A stretch of DNA of 64,000 nucleotides from Verticillium longisporum (GCA_019188255.1 JAETXT010000007.1:2170001-2234000), one strand, 5' to 3'; numbered from the stretch's first letter, positions 36,058-48,087 are shown. Numbers and translations are program-made. Notes: a model not told the origin generated them from the sequence alone.

Positions 36058-37765
36058 ATGGCTAGCATCTCAACATCAGCGCTGAGGCAGGCAGGCCGCC
36101 TCTGCCGTACCACAGCGGCCTCTCCCCTTAGGAGGCTACCTACCGCGCCGAGGGTCATCGCGGGACCCATCCAGCAGTTCACGCAGCGACGGAACGTTTC
36201 CGAGACGAGGCAGGACCACGCACAGGTCAATGTCGATACCGCCATCAAGCTGGACAAGAAGGACTTCATCGACCAGTCTCCCGATGGCTCCAACGTTGTC
36301 GTGAGTCCCATGGCCGAAGTGCTCAAGCAGGTCACGACCATGGAGGAAGGTCAGAGGCCCATCTATCTCGATATGCAAGCGACTACGCCTGTTGATCCGC
36401 GAGTGCTTGACGCCATGCTTCCTTTCTACACCGGCATTTACGGCAACCCCCATTCCAAGACGCACGCTTACGGGTGGGAGAGCGAGTCCGCTGTCGAGGA
36501 AGCTCGCGAGCATATTGCGAAGCTTATTGGTGCCGACTCCAAGGAAATCATCTTCACGAGCGGTGCCACCGAGAGCAACAACATGAGCATCAAAGGTGTC
36601 GCGCGATTCTTCGGGAGGTCCGGCAAGAAGAAGCACATCATCACCACCCAGACCGAACACAAGTGCGTGCTCGACAGTTGTCGGCATCTCCAGGATGAGG
36701 GTTTCGAGATCACCTACCTGCCTGTAAACAACTCGGGCCTGATCGACTTGGCTCAGCTCGAGGCCGCTATCAAGCCCGAGACTGCCCTCGTGAGCATCAT
36801 GACCGTGAACAACGAGATTGGTGTGATCCAGCCTATGGAGGAAATCGGCAAGCTGTGCCGCAAGAACAAGGTCTTCTTCCACACGGATGCTGCACAGGCC
36901 GTTGGCAAGATGCCTCTTGACGTGAACGCGATGAACATCGATCTCATGTCGATCTCGTCCCACAAGATCTATGGCCCCAAGGGAATTGGCGCCTGCTATG
37001 TTAGGCGACGCCCTCGTGTCAGATTGGATCCCATCATTACCGGAGGTGGTCAAGAACGTGGCCTACGCAGCGGCACGCTCGCGCCTCCGCTGATCGTCGG
37101 ATTTGGTGAGGCGTGTCGCATCGCGTACGAGGAGATGGAGGTACGTGTCACATTTTTTCTCTCTTACTGATCTTCGCGTTGCCCCATTATGATGATGTTG
37201 CTCTTATACATGCATGGCTTTCTGAAGTCCCGTGACAAGGACACTTGTTGTGACACAGCACTCCGTCTGAATATTATACCTTTGCACCCATTTCCATCAA
37301 TCAAGTATAGGTTTTGTGGAATAATGGACTAACTCCCCATAGTACGACTCGAAGCGCATCAAGGCACTGTCCGATCGGCTTCTTGGCGGTCTCCTCTCTA
37401 TGGAGCACACGAACCAGAACGGCGACCCAAACCATTTCTATCCCGGCTGTGTCAACGTATCTTTCGCCTACGTCGAGGGTGAGTCGCTGCTCATGGCGCT
37501 GAAGGATATTGCTCTGTCGTCCGGCAGTGCTTGCACCTCGGCTTCTCTGGAGCCCAGCTACGTTTTACGAGCCCTGGGTAACAGCGATGAGAGCGCGCAC
37601 AGCAGTATCCGATTCGGCATTGGCCGCTTCACCACTGAAGCGGAGATTGACTACGTTCTGAAGGCTGTCCAGGAGCGCGTTGATTTCCTCCGTGAGCTGA
37701 GTCCTCTGTGGGAGCTTGTTCAGGACGGTGTCGACCTCAGCACGATCCAATGGAGCCAGCACTAA
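36058..37765 (+). CDS. NFS1: Mitochondrial cysteine desulfurase Nfs1
   Basis: PLP enzyme that takes sulfur from cysteine for Fe-S cluster assembly and tRNA thiolation. Exons 36058-37140 and 37343-37765 with an unusually long 202-bp intron (GTACGT...CATAG) give 501 aa. The N-terminus (residues 1-50) is Arg/Ser-rich and a good mitochondrial presequence. The core shows [20 protein letters not shown], the [10 protein letters not shown] loop, the [10 protein letters not shown] motif, PLP lysine Lys303 in [12 protein letters not shown], and catalytic Cys425 in [10 protein letters not shown]. It ends with the eukaryotic tail [10 protein letters not shown]. All expected residues are present and the frame is intact, unlike several neighbours. 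Confidence 0.97.
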
Positions 37766-39026
37766 TTTGCAAGACATGTGAGCGTCTTGACTGTACGAGA
37801 GGGAATGGGTTTTTACTAGCGGGTTCCTCGTTTAGGGACCACCCTTGTGGATTTTAGTTTCTGTAATACCACCAGGCGAGGATGATTGAGCGCGGCCTGT
37901 CACTAGGCCAGTCTTTCTTTCTTCACGGGAATCTCGGAGTTTGGCTTAGGAGGCGGGGAGAGGAGCGGGCATAAAGTGCTCCTAGTATCAGAGGCCTCCT
38001 GTCTATAGGGACAAATATGGGCTCACGTTGCAGAAGAGGAAGCCATTTGATGTATCACGACTAGTGGGAAGCCTGATGACGTTGGCTGAAGAAATCACAT
38101 CAAAGAAAGAACACATCTGACACACAATTGTCGAAGTATTGCGTGCTTGCCTACATTGTCAGCGTGCCCGCTTACTTCGTGGACTTAATGACTTCAGCCA
38201 GGGTCGGGAATTGGCTCGGACGAAGCTAATCAGTCGCCTGGTGCAGGGTGGCAGAATTCGCAGTTGAAACCCTTCGAGCGGTACGCCTGCTACGCGGGTA
38301 CCTTGGGAAGGGTCGGCGCAGCCTTGGCGGTAGCCCTGGGGCTTGATTGGGAACATGCTGCTTCCCAGCAGAGACATGCGGCATCTCACATGCATGGTGG
38401 TAGCCATAGAGGACGCGTTCCCAACAATGCTTCAGGACGTGCGGCAGGCAGCACAGGAGCGAGGCCGAAAGATCACAAGGGCCGATTACGTCGTGGGACA
38501 GCCGGGTTTCGCCATTTTCTAACATAGCTCCATGATCGTGTAGTTCATTGGAAGGTTCCGCCAACATGCTTGCATACCTAACCGTACATTACGACGCGTA
38601 GGTAGGGCAGGAGAGAGGGGGTCGTGTGGTCGTTGCTGGACAAGCATGGAGCTAGAACATGACATCATAGAACTACCATGTACAGCCCCTCCTTCCACCC
38701 TCCACACTCAAACCCGGTCCTGCGCCGACGCCCTCCTTCTTGATGGATAGGGGAGGTGCAGGGCAACCCCAAATGACATCACAGGCCGAATCATACGGAA
38801 AGACAGACGGAAACTGCATCGTGAGGCTAGGAAGACGGGATTTACTTGCTGGCGCGCTGGCCTAAACGGCAGCCGCGGCCTTAGTACATAAGGATGCTGT
38901 TTTCCGCCAGAACAGAGATGACTTGGACTTCATCATTCACACAACCTCCACAAGAAACCATCTTCATCATATCCATCACCTTGAACAACAATTTTCTATA
39001 GTTACCAAAATTCACCACAAGCAAAC
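37766..39026. other. Spacer and promoter upstream of the CsbD-like gene
   Basis: No supported gene. Contains the NFS1 3' UTR, TACCTA/TAGGTA motifs at 38573-38610 and AGGGG elements near 38750 that resemble stress-response elements. The 100 bases before the CsbD-like start are A/C-rich with CAAC/ACCAAAA stretches, as seen in strong fungal promoters. Confidence 0.4.
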
Positions 39027-39566
39027 ATGTCTGCCAACGACAACACGTCTACCCTCAAGTCCTACCTCGACTCGGCTACTGGCGCGGCCCAGAACCTTGT
39101 CGGTAGCATCACGGGCAACACAGCCGACCAGAACAAGGGCGAGGCCAAGCAGCAGAAGGCCGACGCCGAGTACAGCGCCTCGCACGCCACAGCCAAGCTC
39201 CCTGGCTTCAGCGCGTCCTCTTCTGGGGCTGTCACCAAGGACGACCCCGATCGCGCTGCCGGCTCGTGGAACCAGACCGTGGGCTCGGCCAAGGAGGCCG
39301 TCGGTGGTCTCGTTGGCTCCCAGAACCTCAAGGAACAAGGCCGTCAGCAGAACCTCGAGGGCCAGCAGCAGGAGGCAAAGGGTCAGGTCAATGACTTTGC
39401 GTCTGGCGTCGGCAACCGTCTCCAGGGCTCTATTGGAGGCGCCGTCGCTGGCCTGACGGGTGACAAGAGCGGCCAGCAGCACTACCAGGACCTTCACGAC
39501 ACGGGCAAGACGCAGCAGCGTGGAGCCGAGCATGACATCCAGAAGCAAGCCGAGGCAAAGCAGTAA
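39027..39566 (+). CDS. CsbD-like stress-response protein
   Basis: Small hydrophilic protein of 179 aa, single exon. Low-complexity composition rich in Gln, Ala, Gly, Ser, Asp and Lys, with CsbD-like segments (AAGSWNQTVGSAKEAVGGLV and KGQVNDFASGVGNRLQGSIGG). Fungal members are often labelled mismatched base pair and cruciform DNA recognition proteins after the Ustilago hmp1 product; that function is weakly supported. Almost no hydrophobic core and no Cys, consistent with an intrinsically disordered protein that accumulates under stress. The start context, ACAAGCAAACATGTCT, is favourable and codon choice is strongly C-ending (AAC, AAG, GCC, CTC), suggesting high expression. Confidence 0.88.
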   Translation: MSANDNTSTLKSYLDSATGAAQNLVGSITGNTADQNKGEAKQQKADAEYSASHATAKLPGFSASSSGAVTKDDPDRAAGSWNQTVGSAKEAVGGLVGSQNLKEQGRQQNLEGQQQEAKGQVNDFASGVGNRLQGSIGGAVAGLTGDKSGQQHYQDLHDTGKTQQRGAEHDIQKQAEAKQ

Positions 39567-40754
39567 GGGTTGACACTGGTGACGATGAATGGACGCAAGC
39601 GAAACACCTAGAGTCGACAGACACTTGATACCCCGGATAAGGCATGGAGGCGGCAGTTATCTTATTACAATACGAACACCTCAGTTTCCCCTTTACCCTT
39701 GATTGACTTTGTGTTGGGAGATGTGTGTCGCTGCCATGGATCGTTGGCGTAGGTCTTATTGGGCAGAGTAATACTCAATGTGACAATTGGTCAAGTCAGG
39801 CAGGAGAAGCTTGCTCAGTGGGGCTTCAGTATGGCGCATGTGAGATGGGTCTAGATCACTAAATGCCCTACGTACGCCGCGAAGCAAGGGCAGCCAAACC
39901 ACTACATGGTACTACCTTACGTCGGGCGCATGTCGGCCTGCAGGCTGCGTTGCCCCCCAACCCATGTGGCCAACGCCCAGTGGACGCTTTGTTGGGAAAC
40001 ACGGCGCTCGCCTGGTCTCCCAGTGTGCTGGATATTCTCCCTGCCATATCCTGCCACCAGCCCTCATCACTCCTGTCAGAGGCAGGCCTCAGCCTTCAGA
40101 TGACAGCGACCGACTGCTCTCCACTTGCGTACCGAACGATGGAATCCCATCCAAACCGAGCCGGCGGGGTCGCTTGGCCTAGCACATGATATACGACGAT
40201 TCTCGCCAACCCTCTCGCTCCCTACCTTACCCTCAACCCAAACATCTTGCGGTCCTGGCCCACTACAGACCCCGCACGCTTGCTTCCCAGCCTCCCGCCT
40301 GTGCTCTTTCGCCCAGTAGCCAGCAGCGCTTCTCCTGCATCTACAGGGGGCACTGAGCCCACGGTTTGACCGCCGTTGCAGCAGCATGAATGGAGAAGCA
40401 CTCGCTAACGCAGGCCAGACAAGCCAGACAGGCATCCTTGCGGCGGCGCGGGGCGAAAGGGGGAGGGCCGGCGCCTGTGAATGCTGTGAGGGATGGACGG
40501 ACTGGCCCTGATGGGGCGGCAGCAGGTCGTTCAACCCTCACCATCCTCCCACTCGCAGCCGAGGGTCGCACACCACCTCGAACCTTGCGGTTGCGCACTT
40601 CCTCGTCATCGTTGTCGCCTCTTTCACACCACATTCCCTGCCATTTCCCTCGTACTGCCATATCTGTCCTGACCGTCCCATTTGCTCCCACTGCTCCCAC
40701 TGCTCCCCGACTCACCCGGATCGCTCTCCTGAATACCGTCTCTATGCCCTCAAC
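39567..40754. other. Intergenic region, no supported gene
   Basis: Contains the 3' UTR of the CsbD-like gene and, from about 40530, a C/T-rich leader for the gene at 40755. The frame at 40390-40806 is low-complexity and runs into that gene's start in another frame. Confidence 0.45.
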
Positions 40755-41598
40755 ATGGAAGAACTCGCGGCGGCCCCCCAGCAGTGGACCATCATACTCG
40801 CGTTGACCGCCCTCTGTCTGTCTCTCGTCGTCCTCGGCCAGCTCCTGGCCTCGCATGCTGCCGCCTACCTGGCAGCGCCCCGCGAAGCCGCCCTCCTCCT
40901 CGACGCCCTCGACGCCTCCATAGAAGAGAACGAAAGCTATGACCGCGACCTGACCAAGGTGCCCCGCCTTGAGGATAAAATCCGACTCGTCCGCCTCTTG
41001 CGCGACATCCAGCGAGCTGGCGATGATCTGCGCGAGGCCTTGTGCGCCCTGTTCGTAACGAGCGGTCTCGATGGGGACGAAAATGACGAGCTGGCCAGCT
41101 TCAACATAACTACGACACTGAAAGCGAGCGCGAGGGTCCTGTGGGCTGTCACGCGACGCGATCTCGAGGAGCGCAATCGCAGGCTGGACATGCTACGCAT
41201 GCGCTTCCTTGTAGTCTACCTCGGCATCGTAGCGGAGCGGGCGCCTCCAGCAGTTGAGAAGCAGTCGTCGCCAAAGGAGAAGGAGAGGAGGCAGGAGAGG
41301 GAGTCGGAGAAACTTGGCACTGCTGCCGTCGCAGCCTCCAAGATCCCCCGCGCCCACCATGGCCCCAACGCCGGCGATGCTCCTCTCACGAGCACTAAAT
41401 GAAGAGATCAAGAGAAAGCCGCCGCTGCGGAGGCTGACAACACAGGCTATCGGGCATTCATCCAACGCAAGACCTAGCCACCGTACCGGGTGGGCGGGGG
41501 TCGTGGAGGAACTGCAGAGGAGCCCAAAGCTGCAGGCGAGACACGCTTTTATCGAGAGATCGATTGAGCAGGAACTCGCATTAAGCAAGCTGCCATGA
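40755..41598 (+). CDS. Single-pass membrane protein of unknown function, probable frameshift near the C-terminus
   Basis: Family not recognised. Starts MEELAAAPQQWTIILALTAL with one strong membrane helix at about residues 10-40, followed by a charged helical region (DRDLTKVPRLEDKIRLVRLL, RRDLEERNRRLDMLRMRF) that may form coiled coil. The first frame ends at 41402 (215 aa). A second frame continues beyond it to 41598 with well-formed sequence (LNEEIKRKPPLRRLTTQAIG, then GWAGVVEELQRSPKLQARHAFIERS). Removing one C from the run 41345-41349 joins the two into about 280 aa as SKIPAPTMAPTPAMLL. No usable intron was found at the junction. It ends 393 bp from the convergent CMD-like gene. Confidence 0.6.
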
Positions 41599-41990
41599 CT
41601 GGCAGTGTAACGTTCAACTACTCAACGAGACGACCGCATGTAGAGACATGAAGATCAGCGGCACACCAGCCCACTCACGACTTACTGATGATGCTGAAAA
41701 CGAGCGACGGAGGTAGCGCGGAGCCCACGGCCGACGGTCGACACCCCAACAAGTATATGGGATATGAGAGCACACTAGGTGCGACACGAGGAATGGCGAG
41801 ACGCCTGACGAGTTCCCTTTACAATCTTGACACAACACTTTTACTTAGAGTAGATACCCCCTTTTCCACAGCATTGGTCCCTTTCGATTCGACCCTGTCG
41901 TCCACTTCACTATACCTTTTCCCTTATGGCTGCTTGTGCTTTTCTTTCGTGCGGTGTTTCTGTCTCATGTGGTCATCCAGGAAACTCCCT
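41599..41990. other. Convergent spacer
   Basis: Lies between the 3' end of the membrane-protein gene and that of the CMD-like gene; no gene seen. Confidence 0.5.
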
Positions 41991-42712
41991 TCAGTGAGCA
42001 GCCGGCGCATCAGGGCCTGTGGCATTTCTTTCGCCGACTGTGTATTTCAGGTAGTTAGCAGATTGCGCCAGACAATAGAAAACCGCCTTGACACGTACCA
42101 TCCAGCGCCACGAGGAATCTGCTCACACAGTTGTAGCAAGCAACCTATTAGTATCGTTAACAGACGTTTCCCGAGACCCTTCTCGCATGACTGGCAGAAG
42201 AGGACCTACCGTTGCCACAAGCTCAACAACCTCCCTCTCACCGAACAAGCCCTTGACCTTGGCAAACGTCTCGTCAGAGACCTGCACGTTCCTCGTCATT
42301 TCATCCGCCAGCAGCAGCGCGGCCCACTGCCCCTCCCCAAACAGGTCCGTCCCCTCAGCCGCGACGCTCGGCTCGGCCAGATCTCCGGCCTGGCCCTTGA
42401 GCCAGTCCATGGCGGCCTGCGGGACACCGGCGCCGACGGCGAGGGGCGCGTGGTGCATCCACTCGTACCAGGCGCGGTTGACGACGGCGACGCGGGAAAT
42501 GGCGAGCTCGCGCAGGTCGGCGGGGACGATGGTCTGCGTGCGCACAGCGCCGAGGAAGGAGTTCCAGCCGTCGGCGACGGGGGGCTGTGGAGGAGGGTCA
42601 GGTCGAGAGGCTGTAGGGGGCGCGGCGCGCGGCGCGCGGTGATGCGCGAGACTATGGCCTCCTCGGCGGGGTCTGCTGGCTGGGGCGGGTTGGGGGTGTA
42701 GGGCAGGCGCAT
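41991..42712 (-). CDS. Carboxymuconolactone decarboxylase-like (AhpD-fold) protein, one apparent frameshift
   Basis: Fungal member of the CMD/AhpD-like superfamily, all-helical proteins that include decarboxylases and peroxidase-linked reductants; the reaction here is not known. Exons 42712-42210, 42144-42099 and 42037-41991 (introns 65 and 61 bp) give about 198 aa. Family features: DLRELAISRVAVVNRAWYEW followed by MHHAPLAVGAGVP, the GEREVVELVATVACYN segment and SRFLVALDVG near the end. The usual CxxC of AhpD is absent. At the six-base G run 42579-42584 (plus strand) one base is missing near residue 43; adding it gives HSPPVADGWNSFLGAVRTQT. It starts 929 bp from the divergent SPT16. Confidence 0.85.
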
Positions 42713-43641
42713 GGTCACGGTCGTGCAGGCGATGGTGATGATGGTGGACTGCGGGGCTTGCTTGTGAGGGGTTCGCTGAAAGCGTTTCGCAAGGCGTTGC
42801 GCAGGTGAGAGAGGGAGAATTGTATTGATTAGGAGGAGTAGGAGCTGTGCATGAAGAGACATCTAGAGCTGGTACATATGGAGTGAAAGCCGATGCCTCG
42901 GGAAATACCCACGGCAGTCCGACCGGTCCACTTCCCGAGAATCGGCGCCCGAAGCCGGGTAAGTGCTATTCCGGCGTTCCGATGGTTCTGATGCTGATGC
43001 AGAGGGAGTGACCTGAGTGGCATGTATGTGAACCTCAAAGAATACTGTTGCGAGTCTTTAGGAACACACGAAGATGCCAGTCGTCCTCAATCTGGAGGAG
43101 AGAACACTCCCGGTATACCTACTAGAGCAGGCAGGATGGGTTCCAAATCAACCATACCGAACCTTCGCCGACTATACTAGTCCGCACAGCCTATGGGTAC
43201 TTCACCTGCCCTTGTGTGCCGGTGGGAATGGGAATGTTTGTACCAATCGAAGAGCCTTTAAGGACTTCAAAGAGCTCTCGGTGCCCACTCATCGCGAAAC
43301 CGACTTATTCTCCTCTCCAGGTTGCCAAGTACAACACCACCTGAAGCGTGATTGCGTTGAAAGACGAACCACAGAGGACTACGACCACAGGAAGTGATCG
43401 ACAATTGGTTGTCCGTGCGAAAGGCCCATCCACCCTGGGAACTATAGTCACGTGATCTCCCAATTAACGCGCGACCCCATTATTATTTTTCGCGTCACTG
43501 GGGACACGGCAGGTAGCAGGAGACGTGCAACGGCTACCAAGCAAGCCTGGCCCTCGCCCACCTACGCCAACCTCAAATCAAGGGCCGTCGGTTTCGTCCT
43601 TCACCCCGTCCCTTCGACTTGCTTTGCCGGCATCCGCAACC
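42713..43641. other. Divergent promoter region of the CMD-like gene and SPT16
   Basis: No supported gene. A TATACCTACTAG motif lies near 43112-43123. The last 100 bases before SPT16 are C/T-rich. Confidence 0.45.
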
Positions 43642-46600
43642 ATGGCCGACATCAAGATCGACACCAAGGTATTCCAGGAGCGCATCACCCATCTTGCGAC
43701 TGCCTGGAAGAACGACCAGCGCGGCAGCAATGGCATCTTCAACGGCGCCACATCCATGCTCGTCATGATGGGCAAGGTCGAGGAGGTTCCCGAGCTGCAC
43801 AAGAACAATGCCATGCACGTGAGTCAACCCACCGCGCAAGAGCGCCTTCAACATCTTCGTCGCGATCAAGAGACTAATGCCTGGTCTAGTTTTGGCTCCT
43901 CGGCTACGAATTTCCGACGACTTTGATGCTCCTGACCGTCGATACGATTTACATTGTCACGACTGCGAAAAAGGGTGAGCCTGCGCTCTGCTGCCTAAAC
44001 CGCACAGCGCGACTTGCTAACATATCCAGCCAAGCACCTTGAGCCCCTCAAGGGTGGTCGTTTCCCTCTCGAGATTCTCGTGCGAGGCAAGGATGCCGCC
44101 GAGAACCAAAAGATCTTTGTCAAGATCGCCGATACGATCAAGGCAGCAGGCGTAAGTTGCTAACAGCCACGAATCGGCTCCGACAAGTCGTGGTGCTCTA
44201 CTGACAGCATTCGGCTATACAGAACAAAGTTGGCATCATCGCGAAGGATACCTCGAAGGGCCCCTTTGTCGACGAATGGAAGAAAGTCTTTGCCGAAAAC
44301 TGCAAGGATGTGGAGGAAACCGACATCTCCCCAGCGCTTTCTCAGATCGCCTTCTCCGTCAAGGACGAGTCGGAGTTGCGCGCCATGCGCACCGCCTCCA
44401 AGGCTTGCGTCGGTCTCATGACGCCTTACTTCCTCGACGAAATCACCGATATCGTGGATGGCGACAAGAAAGTCAAGCACAGTGCCCTCACCGACCGCGT
44501 AGACAAGAAGCTGGACGACGCAAAGTTCTGGCAGAATCTCGAGCTGCCCAACTCAACGAAGCTCCCTTCGGATATGGATACCTCGCAACTCGACTGGGTC
44601 ATGGGACCCACGGTCCAGAGTGGCGGCAAGTTTGATCTGAGGATGGGTGTCGAGAGCAACGACGACCCCTTGCATCCGGGCATTATCATCGCCAATATGG
44701 GTCTGCGATACAAATCCTACTGCTCCGCCATTGCCCGAACTTACCTCATGGACCCCAACAAGGCGCAGGAGAGCACCTACAAGCTGGTGCTCAACATTCA
44801 CAACATGATCATCAAGGAGATCCGCGACGGTGTTGTGGCCAAGGAGGTGTACAACAAGGCTCTGGCTATGATCAAGTCGAAGAAACCCGAGTTGGAGAAG
44901 CATTTCCTGAAGAACGTGGGCTACGGTATTGGTCTGGAGAACAGGGATCCGACCCTCCTCCTTAGCGCCAAGAACTCCAGAGTTCTGAAGGACGGTATGA
45001 CCCTAGTTGTCACCACCGGTTTCAGCGACATTGAGAATCCCCAGCCCCAGGACAAGAACAGCAAGACGTACTCCATGGTCATTACGGACACAATCCGCAT
45101 TACTTCGAGCGAGGCTGTCGTGTTCACTGGCGAGTCGCCCACCACGGCCGATGCTTGCTCTTTCTTCTTTGAAGGCGAGGAGGAGACGGCCCCAACTCCC
45201 AAGAAGGAGAAGAAGGATGGTCGCGTTGGTGCTGTTGCTACCAAGAACATCACCTCGACCAGACTACGATCAGAACGCAACGCCCAACCTGACGATGACG
45301 CGGACCAAAAGCGCCGTGAGCATCAGAAAGAGCTCGCTTCAAAGAAGCAGAAGGAAGGCCTGGCGCGATTCTCCGAGTCTACCGCTGGTCAGAACGGCAC
45401 CGAGATCAAGAAATTCAAGCGTTTCGAGTCATACAAGCGGGACAACCAACTTCCCCCCAAGGTGCGGGACTTGTCCATCGTCGTCGACGCGAAAATGGGC
45501 ACGATCATTCTCCCTGTCATGGGTCGGCCCGTGCCCTTCCACATCAACACGATCAAGAATGCAAGCAAGAGTGACGAGGGAGACTGGTCGTTCTTGCGTG
45601 TCAATTTCCTGTCGCCCGGCCAGGGTGTTGGTCGCAAAGACGATCAGCCATTTGAGGATGCCACAGCCCACTTCGTCAGAAGCTTGACATTCCGTTCCAC
45701 GGACGGCGACCGCTACCAAGAGATTGCCACACAGATCTCGAACATGAAGCGTGACAGCAACAAGAAGGAACAGGAGAAGAAGGAGCTCGAGGACGTTGTC
45801 GAGCAGGACAAGCTCGTCGAGATAAGGAGTAAGTGAAAACTTGAACATGGACAAGAACATAGCCAAGCTAACATGAGGCAGACCGCCGCCCGGCTGTTCT
45901 CGACAACGTGTTTCTGCGCCCAGCGATGGAGGGCAAGAGAGTACCTGGCAAGGTTGAGATTCACCAAAACGGTATCCGCTACACTTCGCCGCTCCATGGC
46001 AGCCAGAGGGTGGACGTTCTCTTCTCCAACGTCCGACACCTCTTCTTCCAGCCCTGCCAGCACGAGCTCATCGTCATCATCCACATCCATCTTAAAGACC
46101 CCATCGTCTACAGTAACAAGAAGAAGACGAAGGACATCCAGTTCTACCGCGAAGCGACCGACATCCAGTTCGACGAGACTGGCAACAGGAAACGCAAGTA
46201 CAGGTATGGTGACGAGGACGAGTTCGAGCAAGAACAGGAGGAGCGCCGTAGGAGAGCGGAGCTCGATCGCCTCTTCCAAGGCTTTGCGCAAAAGATTGCC
46301 GAGGCCGGTAAAAATGAAGGCATCGAGGTCGACATGCCGCTGCGAGACCTTGGGTTCCACGGCGTGCCGTTCCGCAGCAACGTCTTCATTCAGCCCACTA
46401 CAGAATCTCTGATCCAGGTCGTCGAACCCCCTCCATGGTTCTGACGCTCGACGATATCGAGATCTGCCACCTGGAACGTGTGCAGTTCGGTCTGAAGAAC
46501 TTTGATATGGTCTTTGTCTTCAAGGACTTCTCGCGGGCCCCCTACCACGTCAACACGATTCCTGTCGACTTCCTCGATGCCGTCAAGGAGTTCCTCGACT

Positions 46601-46980
46601 CGTCCGACATTGCCTACTCGGAAGGTCCTCTCAACCTGAACTGGCCTACCATCATGAAGACTGTCACGGCCGACACGCACCAGTTCTTCATCGACGGCGG
46701 CTGGTCCTTCCTGCAGGCCGAGTCTGACGACGAGGACGGCGGTGAGGAGTCGGAGGAGAGCAACTTTGAGATTGACGACGACGAGCTTGACGAAGCATCC
46801 GAATCGAGCGAAGAGGACTCAGACTTTGGCTCGAATGCCTCTGACGAGGATGACGCAGACATGAGCGATGAGGACGAGGGCGAAGACTGGGATGAGCTCG
46901 AGGCCAAGGCCAAGAAGCGAGATCGCGAGAGCGCACTCGAGGAGGACGAGGGTCGCAACAAGAAGAAGCGCAAGCACTGA
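43642..46980 (+). CDS. SPT16: FACT complex subunit Spt16, one apparent frameshift
   Basis: Large subunit of the histone chaperone FACT, which loosens and rebuilds nucleosomes during transcription and replication. Five exons (43642-43818, 43890-43974, 44030-44151, 44223-45828, 45882-46980) with introns of 71, 55, 71 and 53 bp give about 1029 aa. Residues 1-440 are the aminopeptidase-like N-terminal domain without catalytic residues ([11 protein letters not shown], then [12 protein letters not shown] and [16 protein letters not shown]). Then come the dimerisation domain, the double PH middle domain ([41 protein letters not shown]) and an acidic tail from about residue 940 ending in NKKKRKH. At the C run 46427-46431 (about residue 846) one base is missing; adding it gives [16 protein letters not shown]. 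Confidence 0.96.
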
Positions 46981-48087
46981 GAGGCTGTGCGTGTGCGTTG
47001 CTGGCGCGGTGGGGCAGGGGGTTGCGCCGGATTGTGGTCCTCTGTTGCCGGCACGAGGCTGGTCGGGCGTGCTAATAGGCCCCGCGAATTGTGCTTTCTT
47101 AGCAAAAGGAAATGAAGGGAGAAACAGAGACCGGGAAGAAGTTTTCCTTATCTCGCGTTGTATCAAAAAAATTGTACCTCTTGCGGAATAATTTTCTGTA
47201 TCGAACGAAACCTTGCTGGATACTGGGCTCGCGGGGGGAGGAGCTAGCTGTCTCGAGAATTCATCTATACGCTGGCGAAGCGGAGGTTGCTTGAAAGCAA
47301 GGGGACTGACTGACTGTTGGCTGAATCAATTGACCATTAATGGCACGCATGAACTTTGACGAGCAAATGCAAACACCCCGTGACATAATGCAGACGATTC
47401 TGCTGTCTAGCCAGCACGTGGGTGATACAGCCTGTTTGATCGAAGGCCGGGAAGCATCATCACGCGCAGTCTTCGAGGGAGACCTAGCACTTCACACTCA
47501 TAGTCCATGTCACATAGCATGCCCACGACAACCTCAGCTCAGCATCACAAATTCATCTTGAAGCGGAAAGGTAAGAAATGGGAAAACTTTCTATTCATTA
47601 CTACGCCGCCAAACGCCAGGCCCAAGCAGGTCCAAGGGGCAAAAGGCTACCTGCATCTTTCAATCTGCCACCCGTGCCCCCCCTTCCTGCCAGGCCGCCA
47701 AACCAGATGGAAGAAAAGGTAAAACTGAACTGAAAGCCTAGTCCGCCCAACAGCCAAGCTGCACAAAGAGCTAGAGAAGCAAGTGGAAACCGAACCAGCA
47801 AGGCAAACCGAAGACGTAGACCCTCAGATATAAATCAATTGTAGGTGATGGCGGGAGGAAAGAAGTATTCATACACTGTCGTTTCGTCTCTACTGCCCTC
47901 CACGAAACCAAGGCCCCGTTGCAGCACCGCAGCAGCAGCAGCGATGAGAACGTCACGCCCGCTGCAGGAACGACAGCGGCGAGGCGCGGCGTCGACCTGC
48001 GGCCGCGCTGGCCAGGGAGGCGACGCTGTGTGAGGGTCCGCTCGAGGCGAGGGAGACGAGTCTGCGCTGGGACTCTTCGCGCGCCTC
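46981..48087. other. Convergent spacer, no supported gene
   Basis: Lies between the 3' ends of SPT16 and CDC50. Only short frames; a (CAG)n stretch near 47930-47944. No RNA gene seen. Confidence 0.5.

Noticed and set aside
40390..40806. 138-codon plus-strand frame
   Set aside because: Low-complexity leader sequence overlapping the real start at 40755 in another frame.
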